The notes: a model not told the origin generated them from the sequence alone. DNA of 29,689 bases from an uncultured Collinsella sp. (GCA_900757615.1 CAAEON010000027.1:1-29689); one strand, 5' to 3'. Shown: positions 13,833 to 20,130, counted from the first letter of the stretch. Numbers and translations are program-made.

Positions 13833-16091
13833 TTACGCATCCTTGGCAGACGGCTTAACAGAAGCAGACTTTGCCTTGGTAGCGCCCTTTTTGGCAGCCG
13901 GCTTCTTGGTCGCGGTAGCCTTAGCAGCGGGCTTTGCGGAAGCCTTGGCCTTGGTCGTCGTGGCCTTCCCCTTGGCCGGCGCCTTCTTAGCGGCCGCGGC
14001 CTTGGGCTTCACCGAGGACGTGCGCTTGCGCGTAGCCTTCTTGGGTGCCTCAACCACCGGCGGCTTATAGCTGCTGGGGCCACGGCGCTTAAGCACCACG
14101 CCTGCCAGGCCGGGTACCTTGATCTCAATGGAGTCCATCTGCCCGTTCCAGGGATAGGGCTCGCTCGAGCAGGTGTAGGGCTCCTCACCGGCGTATCCGC
14201 TGCCACCGAACTCGGGACGGTCGGAATCGAAGATGACCTCCCAGTCACCCTCGCGCGGCACGCCCACGCGGAAGCTCTCGTAGCTTGCCGGGTCAAAGTT
14301 GATCAGGATTATCAGGTCGTCATCGACGTCCTCGCCCTGGCGCACAAAGCTCACGATGGACTGCTTGGAGTTGTCCGCGTCGATCCAGGTAAAGCCGTCG
14401 TCGGTGTAGCCGCGCTCGTACAGGGCGGGCTCGGCGGTGTACAGGTGGTTGAGCGCCTTGATAAACGCCTGATGATGACGGTGGGTCTCGTACTCCTCGG
14501 TCAGGAACCACTGGATGGACTCGTAGTAGCGCCACTCAATAAACTGGCCGATCTCGTTGCCCATAAAGTTGAGCTTGGCACCGGGGTGCGTCATCTGGTA
14601 GAAAGCCAGCGTGCGCAGGCCGGCGAACTGGCGCCACCAGTCGCCCGGCATACGGCCGATCAGCGAGCACTTGCCGTGCACGACCTCGTCGTGGCTAAGC
14701 GGGCAGATAAAGTTCTCGGTAAAGGCGTACATGATGGAGAACGTGAGCAGCCCGTGGTTGCCGGGGCGCCACGGAAAATCGGTCTGCATGTAGTGCAGGG
14801 TGTCGTTCATCCAGCCCATGTCCCACTTATAGTGGAAGCCCAGGCCGCCGTCCTGCGGCGGGTAGGTCACGAGCGGCCACGCGGTGGACTCCTCGGCCAT
14901 CATCATCACGTCGGGGTAGTGTGCCTCCACGGCGCAGTTGACCTGGCGGATAAACGCGCTGGCGTCCAGATCCTCCTCGGTACCGTACTTGTTGAACTTC
15001 TTTTGGCCCGGATCGTCGATGCCAAAGTTGAGGTACAGCATGCTGGAAACGCCGTCCATGCGAATGCCGTCCACGTGGAAGTTCTCGAGCCAGTACAGCA
15101 CGTTGGAGACCAGGAAGGAGCGAACCTCGCCGCGGGCGAAGTCAAACTTGTGCGTGCCCCAGTTGGGGTGAATCTCGTGTTCAAACAGCATGTGGCCATT
15201 AAAGGTGGCAAGTCCGTGCTCGTCGGCGCAAAAACCGCCGGGCACCCAGTCCATGATCACACCGATGCCCGCCTCGTGGCACGCATCGATAAAGTGCATG
15301 AGCTGCTGCGGGTTGCCGTAACGCGACGTGGCCGCGTAATAGCCGGTCGTCTGGTAGCCCCAGGAGCCGTCGAAGGGGTGCTCCATAAGCGGCATGACCT
15401 CGATATGCGTGTACCCCATGTCGCGCACGTAGTCCACGAGCTCCACCGACAGGTCGTCGTAGGTGTAAAACTCGCCGCGCTGCGCGGGGAAGGGGTCCAT
15501 GGGGCCGGGGTAGTTGCCGAACTCGTCGGGCTCGCCCTGCGGCGCGTTGCCGTGGCGCTTCCACGAGCCAATATGCACCTCGTAGATGTTAAGCGGCTGC
15601 GACATGTGGTTGTGGCCGGCGCGGCGCTTGAGCCATGCGGTGTCGTTCCACTGGTAGTCGTCGATGGTCCACAATACGCTTGCCGTTCCCGGAGGGCACT
15701 CGGCCTTAAAGGCGTACGGATCGGCCTTGTAGAGCTTTTCGCCCTCGTTGGTCTCGATAAGGTACTTATAGAGCTGGCCCTGCTCGGCACCAGGAACGAA
15801 GCCTTCCCAAATAGCGCTCGTACGCACGGGCACCAGCGGGTTGGCTTGCTCATCCCAGTCGTTAAATTCGCCAATGACGTGGACGCTCTTTACGTCGGGC
15901 GCCCAAACGCAAAAGCGCCAGCCACGCGTACGGTTCTGCGTGTCGGGGTGAGCACCCATCTTTTCCCAGCTGCGCTCCCACATTCCAATGCCAAACAGGT
16001 AGACATCGTCCTTGGAGAGCTCCGGTGCGCGCGGGGCGGCTTTACGGGTGGCGGGCTTTTTGGTTACTGGCTTTAGCTTTGTATCGCTCAC
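13833..16091 (-). CDS. glgB: 1,4-alpha-glucan branching enzyme (CBM48-GH13) with histone-H1-like tail
   Basis: Introduces alpha-1,6 branches into glycogen. From GTG 16091 the product is 752 residues: a basic N-terminal stretch (KLKPVTKKPATRKAAPRAP, 5-23), CBM48-like domain (about 25-135), GH13 barrel (about 165-545), C-terminal beta domain (to about 670) and a K/A/T-rich tail (681-752). Catalytic residues are D346 (GIRMDGV), E400 (MMMAEES) and D468 (SHDEVVHG). Region I reads DWVPGGF where the family normally has DWVPGHF, so the conserved histidine is Gly286. I chose GTG 16091 because GGGA lies 6 bases upstream; in-frame ATGs at 16103 and 16106 lack a Shine-Dalgarno but remain possible. It is the first gene of the minus-strand cluster. 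Confidence 0.94.
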   Translation of the reverse strand: MSDTKLKPVTKKPATRKAAPRAPELSKDDVYLFGIGMWERSWEKMGAHPDTQNRTRGWRFCVWAPDVKSVHVIGEFNDWDEQANPLVPVRTSAIWEGFVPGAEQGQLYKYLIETNEGEKLYKADPYAFKAECPPGTASVLWTIDDYQWNDTAWLKRRAGHNHMSQPLNIYEVHIGSWKRHGNAPQGEPDEFGNYPGPMDPFPAQRGEFYTYDDLSVELVDYVRDMGYTHIEVMPLMEHPFDGSWGYQTTGYYAATSRYGNPQQLMHFIDACHEAGIGVIMDWVPGGFCADEHGLATFNGHMLFEHEIHPNWGTHKFDFARGEVRSFLVSNVLYWLENFHVDGIRMDGVSSMLYLNFGIDDPGQKKFNKYGTEEDLDASAFIRQVNCAVEAHYPDVMMMAEESTAWPLVTYPPQDGGLGFHYKWDMGWMNDTLHYMQTDFPWRPGNHGLLTFSIMYAFTENFICPLSHDEVVHGKCSLIGRMPGDWWRQFAGLRTLAFYQMTHPGAKLNFMGNEIGQFIEWRYYESIQWFLTEEYETHRHHQAFIKALNHLYTAEPALYERGYTDDGFTWIDADNSKQSIVSFVRQGEDVDDDLIILINFDPASYESFRVGVPREGDWEVIFDSDRPEFGGSGYAGEEPYTCSSEPYPWNGQMDSIEIKVPGLAGVVLKRRGPSSYKPPVVEAPKKATRKRTSSVKPKAAAAKKAPAKGKATTTKAKASAKPAAKATATKKPAAKKGATKAKSASVKPSAKDA
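13836..14051 (-). repeat. Low-complexity coding repeat for the GlgB tail
   Basis: Encodes about 70 residues rich in Lys, Ala, Thr and Ser (KKATRKR, AAAAKKAPAKGKATTTKAKA, KPAAKKGATKAK). It has the same style as the basic blocks of the GlgA tail but lacks their acidic blocks. It follows the natural end of the branching-enzyme fold. Confidence 0.8.
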
Positions 16092-16191
16092 GTTTGATCC
16101 CATCATGACGCGGCAGCATGTTGCCTTGGTGACTAGATGCCAAAGGTCCAAGGCTGCACGAATCGAAGGGACGGCGAAGTTTCAGTGATTC

Positions 16192-16217
16192 GTTCCACCT
16201 CGCGTGCTCGGTGGAAC
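16192..16217. other. Inverted repeat in the glgB leader
   Basis: GTTCCACC (16192-16199) is exactly inverted at 16210-16217 (GGTGGAAC) with a 10-base spacer. It lies downstream of the possible glgB -10 and about 100 bases before the glgB start, so it could be a 5'-UTR hairpin or a repressor operator. Confidence 0.5.
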
Positions 16218-16231
16218 TTTCGGCACGAAAT

Positions 16232-16240
16232 ACGATAACA
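16232..16240 (-). promoter_or_regulatory. Possible extended -10 promoter of glgB
   Basis: On the minus strand the complement of 16232-16240 reads TGT then TATCGT, an extended -10 pattern. No good -35 hexamer lies at 16-18 bases upstream. If real, it gives a leader of about 130 bases. Confidence 0.3.
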
Positions 16241-16327
16241 CCTGTTCGTTACTTTTATGGAGAAAAGTGGATTTGCGACGGTGTTTAATCGGCGAGCGCC
16301 ATGTTTAGACCACTGGCAGAATTGCGA

Positions 16328-16415
16328 TGGTAAAGCTCTTGACAGTTTTACCAATTAGGGTTTCAAGATTGTTAGTCTGACGTTTGGTAAAACGTTTTTA
16401 GCAGGATGTTTACCA
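16328..16415. promoter_or_regulatory. Four TGGTAAA boxes in the glgB/HAD divergent region
   Basis: TGGTAAA occurs at 16328-16334 and 16385-16391, and its complement TTTACCA at 16347-16353 and 16409-16415, making two inverted pairs. The third box extends to TGGTAAAACGTTTT (16385-16398), containing the palindrome AAAACGTTTT centred on CG like LacI-family operators, and nearly repeats the site upstream of the debranching fusion gene. The second box lies directly after the TTGACA of the putative HAD-gene promoter, a position that suits repression. Confidence 0.55.
16339..16369 (+). promoter_or_regulatory. Possible promoter of the HAD phosphatase gene
   Basis: A perfect TTGACA -35 lies at 16339-16344, but the -10 is weak (TTCAAG at 17 bases, CAAGAT at 19 bases). 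Weak -10 hexamers can imply an activator or a regulated promoter. Confidence 0.35.
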
Positions 16416-16437
16416 TTTGACATCGAAAGGTTCGTTT

Positions 16438-17127
16438 ATGTCCCAGACCGCTGCTCCCAATGTCGCTTTTATTTTCGATTGCGACGGAACACTGGTTAAT
16501 AGCACCCCCGTTTGGGCCTATGCTCAGCCCGAGTTATTGCACCGCCACGGAGTTGACGTAACGGTCGACGATTTTGCCCAGTTTGAGCATTTGTCGCTCG
16601 AGGACGAGTGCCAGGCCTACCACGACACCTGGGGCATTGGCGCAAATGGCGAGGAGCTCTATCGCGAGCTGAGCGACATCCTGATTGATGGGTACTCCAA
16701 GGTGCCGCCGCGCGAGGGGCTCCTGGCATTTTTGGAGCAGGCGAAGGCGGCGGGCATTGCCATGTGCGTTGCCACGTCCACGCCAGCCGAGCTGGTGCAG
16801 TCCGCGCTTGCGGGTGCTGGCCTTGATCGCTATATGGAGTTTATTACCACGACGGGCGAGGCGGGACGCTCCAAGCAGTTTCCCGATGTGTACGAGTTGG
16901 CGCTGCGCTGTCTGGAGGAGCGTCATGGGCACAGGTTTGAGCGCGCCTGGGTGTTTGAGGACGCCGTTTTTGGCCTAAAGAGCTCTGGCACCGCAGGCTT
17001 TAACCGCGTGGGCATCTATGATCCGCACGGCCGCATGAAGCGCGACGATGTGCGCGACAACTGCGATATCTTTATCGACAGCTATGAGGAGCTGGATTTG
17101 GACCGCGTGCTTTCGTTTGAGGGATAG
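16438..17127 (+). CDS. HAD-superfamily sugar-phosphate phosphatase/mutase-like protein
   Basis: A 229-residue cytoplasmic HAD hydrolase of the beta-phosphoglucomutase/phosphoglycolate phosphatase type. Motif I is FIFDCDGTLVNS with the catalytic Asp pair D14/D16, motif II is the Thr/Ser in VATSTP, motif III is the lysine in GRSKQFPDVY, and motif IV is VFEDAVFG. A helical C1-type cap lies at about residues 25-90. The second Asp suits a phosphatase as well as a mutase, so the substrate is open. ATG 16438 has a GAAAGG Shine-Dalgarno 7 bases upstream. The gene is divergent from glgB and its promoter carries TGGTAAA boxes shared with the debranching gene, so a role with glucose or maltose phosphates is plausible but inferred. 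Confidence 0.8.
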   Translation: MSQTAAPNVAFIFDCDGTLVNSTPVWAYAQPELLHRHGVDVTVDDFAQFEHLSLEDECQAYHDTWGIGANGEELYRELSDILIDGYSKVPPREGLLAFLEQAKAAGIAMCVATSTPAELVQSALAGAGLDRYMEFITTTGEAGRSKQFPDVYELALRCLEERHGHRFERAWVFEDAVFGLKSSGTAGFNRVGIYDPHGRMKRDDVRDNCDIFIDSYEELDLDRVLSFEG

Positions 17128-17136
17128 GCGAGGGTT

Positions 17137-17778
17137 GTGGCTTATAAGGTATTAGTGGTCTGCGGCTCGCCCGTGGTTGCGAGCGCGGATCTGTTGCGTA
17201 GGCTAGCGGGGGAGTGCGACCACGTTGTCGCCGTGGACCGCGGGCTCGACGCGCTGCTGGTCGCGGGGCTGGGCTGCGACGTGTATGTGGGGGATGCCGA
17301 TACGGTGAGTGATGCAGGCCGTGCGTTGGTCGATGCTGCCACCGATTTTGAGGTAGAGCGCCACGACCCGTATAAGGACTATACCGATCTGGCGCTGGCG
17401 CTCGATTCCGTCCGACGTCGCTGGCCAGGTGCCGAAGTGGTTGCAACCTGCGCCACCGGCGGCCGCCCGGATATGGCGCTTTCCGTCCTGGGTCTACTCG
17501 CAGGTTACGAGGATGCCCCTGTTTGGATTGTCGAGGACAAGGTGGTCGCTCGCATCCTACACACAGGCGAATCCTGGACCATCGAAGGCGCTGAGGGCAA
17601 GACATTCTCCATCATCGCCATTGCCCCCAACACCGAGGTAAGCGAACACGGCCTAGAGTGGGAGCTAGATCAAGCTTCTTTAGGTCTACTAGCCGACACG
17701 GGCATCAGCAACGTCGTCAGGTCAAAAGCCACGATCCAAGTCCATACCGGCACCGCCATCGCTTACCTATATCAATAG
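17137..17778 (+). CDS. thiN: Thiamine pyrophosphokinase
   Basis: Transfers pyrophosphate from ATP to thiamine, giving the cofactor TPP. The 213-residue length fits the bacterial family. The family motifs are recognisable: VDRGLDAL (33-40), GDADTVSD (52-59, matching the usual GDFDS), and KDYTDLALAL (80-89, the KDxTD motif), plus a C-terminal beta domain for thiamine binding. GTG 17137 follows a GGCGAGGG stretch and lies 9 bases after the HAD gene's stop, so the two are probably cotranscribed. The link between them is not obvious. No thiamine riboswitch is seen upstream. Confidence 0.9.
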   Translation: MAYKVLVVCGSPVVASADLLRRLAGECDHVVAVDRGLDALLVAGLGCDVYVGDADTVSDAGRALVDAATDFEVERHDPYKDYTDLALALDSVRRRWPGAEVVATCATGGRPDMALSVLGLLAGYEDAPVWIVEDKVVARILHTGESWTIEGAEGKTFSIIAIAPNTEVSEHGLEWELDQASLGLLADTGISNVVRSKATIQVHTGTAIAYLYQ

Positions 17779-17806
17779 GCACTTAAAGCCTGACCCAAAA
17801 AAGTCC

Positions 17807-17835
17807 TTGCACGTCGCGCCAACTTCCCCTATAGT
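17807..17835 (+). promoter_or_regulatory. Promoter of tRNA-Ala
   Basis: TTGCAC (17807-17812), a 17-base spacer and TATAGT (17830-17835) form a near-consensus sigma-70-type promoter. The predicted start lies about 6 bases before the mature tRNA. Confidence 0.85.
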
Positions 17836-17848
17836 ATCTCCTCGTCAC

Positions 17849-17924
17849 GGGGGCGTAGCTCAGCTGGGAGAGCGCTTGACTGGCAGTCAAGAGGTCAGGG
17901 GTTCGATCCCCCTCGTCTCCACCA
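17849..17924 (+). tRNA. tRNA-Ala (anticodon GGC)
   Basis: A 76-base cloverleaf is evident: acceptor GGGGGCG pairs with CGTCTCC (two G-U pairs), the D arm contains GCTC...GAGC, the anticodon stem CTTGA/TCAAG encloses the loop CTGGCAG with anticodon GGC, and the T arm is AGGGG, TTCGATC, CCCCT. The 3' CCA is encoded. It has its own promoter and terminator and so is a single-gene unit. Confidence 0.97.
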
Positions 17925-17934
17925 TCGTGAATGC

Positions 17935-17965
17935 AAAGGCCTTCGGAATTCCGAAGGCCTTTTTT
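17935..17965 (+). terminator. Intrinsic terminator of tRNA-Ala
   Basis: AAAGGCCTTCGG (17935-17946) pairs perfectly with CCGAAGGCCTTT (17951-17962) around AATT, followed by further T residues. A textbook terminator 11 bases after the tRNA. Confidence 0.95.
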
Positions 17966-18458
17966 CATGCCAAAACACCACGCGCCACAAACCCCACTCG
18001 CACCAACAAAAAGTTGCACAATTTATTTCCCATGTCTGTACATAGTTTGTTATCTAAACGCAATTACCAGTGTAGCTCGCTGCTCCAGTTGGGCTTCAGG
18101 AACGCTCCCAATTATTGCCAACGCCCCAATAACCTGCATCAACGTGAACAACATCCCAAAACAACCCCCTTTAGCACGTTAAATGAACGATATGTTGTCC
18201 AACGCAGCCCAAATCAGTTTCGTTAACAGCTTGTGCTAGGATACCTAACGTTACATGAGTTCAACTGTGCTCACGGCTCCAATAGGCCACGTAGCGCAGG
18301 GTCGATCAGCATCCGGCCGTAACGGCGGTGCCAGAAACACCACGAGCTCCAATATCGATTGTCATGCGACGTTATTTATTTGCATTGAAGTAATTCAAAG
18401 ATGTAAATAGGTTTTTTGCATGCTAAAGCGTAGCAGTTCTGCAGCTGTTTACGTACAG

Positions 18459-18484
18459 TCCAGTCTTGTACCCGCTTGACTGGA
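18459..18484 (+). other. Leader hairpin 1
   Basis: TCCAGTC (18459-18465) pairs with GACTGGA (18478-18484) around a 12-base loop, 13 bases before the long perfect hairpin. Confidence 0.45.
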
Positions 18485-18497
18485 TTTCACGTAGCCA

Positions 18498-18540
18498 GCT
18501 GAGGTTGTTGGTGTATTTGCGATACACCAACAACCTCAGC
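18498..18540 (+). other. Leader hairpin 2, perfect 18-bp stem
   Basis: The arm starting at G18498 (CTGAGGTTGTTGGTGTA from 18499 to 18515) is exactly inverted at 18523-18540 around the 7-base loop TTTGCGA. No U tract follows, so it is not an ordinary terminator. Its place ahead of a LoaP/NusG-like gene makes it a candidate recruitment or attenuation RNA. Confidence 0.8.
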
Positions 18541-18595
18541 GCTGCTTCTATACATACCGTTCGCGGTGGGGCAGAGCCACGTGCTTGTCTGACTG

Positions 18596-18668
18596 GGCTC
18601 AGGGTTTGAATATGGAGCGCCTTCGCGCACAAGCGCCCTGGCGAAGCCATACCCAAACCCCGGGAGCC
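18596..18668 (+). other. Leader hairpin 3, long imperfect stem just before the antiterminator gene
   Basis: Segments pair in register with small bulges: GGCTC (18596-18600) with GAGCC (18664-18668), GGGTTTG with CAAACCC, TATGG with CCATA, and CTTCGC with GCGAAG, enclosing a loop of about 14 bases. The structure ends 14 bases before the Shine-Dalgarno at 18683, so it might also affect translation of that gene. Confidence 0.6.
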
Positions 18669-18697
18669 ACACGTAAGACAGCAAGGGGGTGATGCTC

Positions 18698-19243
18698 GTG
18701 TGGTATGTGATCCAGGTCATTAACGGTCGCGAAGACGTAATGCGCGAGCGCATCGAGCGCATGGTGCCGGCCGGCACCATGCAGGAGCTCTTTTATCCCC
18801 AATTTCAAACCGAGATCAAGGTACACGGCGAATGGGTCAATACAACCAAGCCGCTCTTTCCCGGTTATCTTATCTGCGATACTGCAGATCCACGCACCGT
18901 GCAACAGTATCTGCTACACATGGACGACTTTGCCCGGGTGCTTGCCCAGGACGGTCAGTTTGTGCCGCTGGCAAAAGAAGAGGCTCAACTCATAAGCAGC
19001 TTTACGCATAGGGGAGACCGCGTAGTGCCCATGAGTGAGGCCCTAAAAGACGGCGACCAGGTCGTAGTAACCGCTGGTCCGCTACTGGGCCACGAAGGCC
19101 TCATCAAAACCATTAACAGACGCAAGAGCACTGCTTATTTGGAGCTCGACCTGTGTGGCCGACGCGTGACTACGCGCGTTGGCCTTGCCGTGCTTTCAAA
19201 CGAGCAACGTGCCATGCGAAGCCTCAAAAAGGCGATCGCCTAG
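18698..19243 (+). CDS. LoaP/NusG-like transcription antitermination protein
   Basis: A 181-residue NusG-family protein: NGN domain (about residues 1-100, starting MWYVIQVINGRE and containing the FPGYL signature near 54-58) and KOW domain (about 117-165, DGDQVVVTAGPLLGHEG then NRRKSTAYLEL). The KOW sequence and the position at the head of a polysaccharide operon fit LoaP, a specialised NusG paralog known from Firmicutes, Actinobacteria and Spirochaetes, rather than housekeeping NusG, which normally sits beside secE. I chose GTG 18698 because AAGGGGG (18683-18689) is 8 bases upstream; GTG 18689 and ATG 18692 overlap or abut that site. Expected role: bind RNA polymerase and a leader RNA hairpin and suppress termination through the long operon. 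Confidence 0.85.
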   Translation: MWYVIQVINGREDVMRERIERMVPAGTMQELFYPQFQTEIKVHGEWVNTTKPLFPGYLICDTADPRTVQQYLLHMDDFARVLAQDGQFVPLAKEEAQLISSFTHRGDRVVPMSEALKDGDQVVVTAGPLLGHEGLIKTINRRKSTAYLELDLCGRRVTTRVGLAVLSNEQRAMRSLKKAIA

Positions 19244-19267
19244 CTGCTGGCGATTGCCGCTCAAACC

Positions 19268-19294
19268 AAGGAGGACCTTCGGGTCGGGGACGTA
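19268..19294 (+). promoter_or_regulatory. Shine-Dalgarno with UUCG hairpin before the sugar transferase start
   Basis: A strong AAGGAGG (19268-19274) lies 20 bases from GTG 19295, normally too far. Between them GACC (19274-19277), loop TTCG and GGTC (19282-19285) form a UUCG-tetraloop hairpin that would shorten the effective distance to about 9 bases. A weaker GGGGA at 19286-19290 is also available. Confidence 0.4.
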
Positions 19295-20128
19295 GTGTTG
19301 GAAGAGAACGTGTCAGGTAAAACAGAATATATAAAGGATACGCCCGTGGATGCGGCACTGATTGATCAAGTTAGGGATTGGCGGGCAGACTCTGAAACTC
19401 CTGTTGCTACGGAATTTCCTCTCCCCGTTGAGAACCCTGCTCCGGCGCAAGGCTTCGTTGCGACAGGAAGCTATAGGGCACCTGCTGCCGATCCCAACGC
19501 TGCTGCCCCCAGGAAAGGTGGGCCAGGCTACTTTGTCTTCAAGCGAGCATTCGACATCGTATTTTCTGCTGTGGTCTGCGCGGTGTTGGCAGTCCCCGTT
19601 GCAGCTGCATGCGTCGCCATTGAGATTGACTCTCCCGGCAAACCGTTTTTCCGTCAAAAGAGAGTCGGTAAAGGCGGTAATCCTATCTATATTTTCAAAC
19701 TCCGCACCATGGTTTCTGATGCTCACGAGCACCCCGAGAAGTACATGACTCCTGAGCAGTTGGCACAATGGCGGCGTGAACAGAAGGTCGACAATGACCC
19801 GCGCATTACGCACGTGGGCCGCTTTCTTCGGCACACTTCGCTCGATGAGCTGCCGCAGTTCATCAACGTACTTACGGGCGATCTGTCCGTCATTGGACCA
19901 AGGCCTGTGACACTCGAGGAGACCTTCGAGTACGGTGACGCCCGCGACGAAGTGCTTGCATGTAAGCCTGGCATTACTGGCTGGTGGGCAGCGACAGACC
20001 GCAACGACTCAACGTGGGGGAGCGGTCAGCGTCAGGCACGCGAGCTCTTCTACGTGCGACACCAGTCGTTCGGTCTTGACGCTCGCGTTTTCGTCAAAAC
20101 GTTCAAGGCGATGAGGAGGGGAAAATAA
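19295..20128 (+). CDS. Initiating sugar-phosphate transferase (undecaprenyl-phosphate glycosyl-1-phosphate transferase)
   Basis: Starts the polysaccharide repeat unit by transferring a sugar-1-phosphate to undecaprenyl phosphate at the inner membrane face. The 277-residue protein has a disordered, Pro/Ala-rich N-terminus (1-78), one hydrophobic membrane segment (about 86-110) and the bacterial sugar transferase catalytic domain: KLRTM (135-139), SLDELPQFINVLTGDLSVIGPRP (182-204 region) and PGITGWW. It lacks the multi-helix N-terminal part of WbaP-like enzymes, resembling the short, single-helix class. GTG 19295 is assigned by position; TTG 19298 or GTG 19310 are alternatives. Second gene of the operon, 51 bases after the antiterminator. 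The sugar is not predictable. Confidence 0.92.
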   Translation: MLEENVSGKTEYIKDTPVDAALIDQVRDWRADSETPVATEFPLPVENPAPAQGFVATGSYRAPAADPNAAAPRKGGPGYFVFKRAFDIVFSAVVCAVLAVPVAAACVAIEIDSPGKPFFRQKRVGKGGNPIYIFKLRTMVSDAHEHPEKYMTPEQLAQWRREQKVDNDPRITHVGRFLRHTSLDELPQFINVLTGDLSVIGPRPVTLEETFEYGDARDEVLACKPGITGWWAATDRNDSTWGSGQRQARELFYVRHQSFGLDARVFVKTFKAMRRGK

Positions 20129-20130
20129 TA

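Larger units (their letters stand above)
17966..18697 (+). other. Gene-free leader region of the polysaccharide operon
   Basis: About 730 bases without a credible coding frame, noticeably more AT-rich in its first half than flanking genes. A possible promoter, TTGCAC at 18014 with TACATA at 18039 (19-base spacer), and other weak candidates near 18223-18250 cannot be ranked by eye. The second half holds three hairpins (18459-18484, 18498-18540, 18596-18668) directly upstream of a NusG-type antiterminator gene, suggesting a long structured 5' leader. No tRNA-derived direct repeat or integrase was seen. Confidence 0.5.

Noticed and set aside
13830..16076. Long plus-strand open frame antisense to glgB (748 codons), and similar frames opposite glgP, glgC, glgD and the fusion gene
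   Set aside because: High GC content removes stop codons on the opposite strand; the products show no domain motifs and the minus-strand genes are certain.
17783..18019. Minus-strand frame containing GDRTPDLLTASQALSQLSYA
   Set aside because: This is the well-known spurious protein produced by translating the antisense of a tRNA gene.
18320..18333. GGCGGTGCC resembling an ops/JUMPstart element for RfaH
   Set aside because: It lacks the GGCGGTAG core and the protein here resembles LoaP rather than RfaH.
18498..18540. Invertible promoter flanked by inverted repeats
   Set aside because: Only 7 bases separate the arms, so inversion would not reorient a promoter; no recombinase is present.
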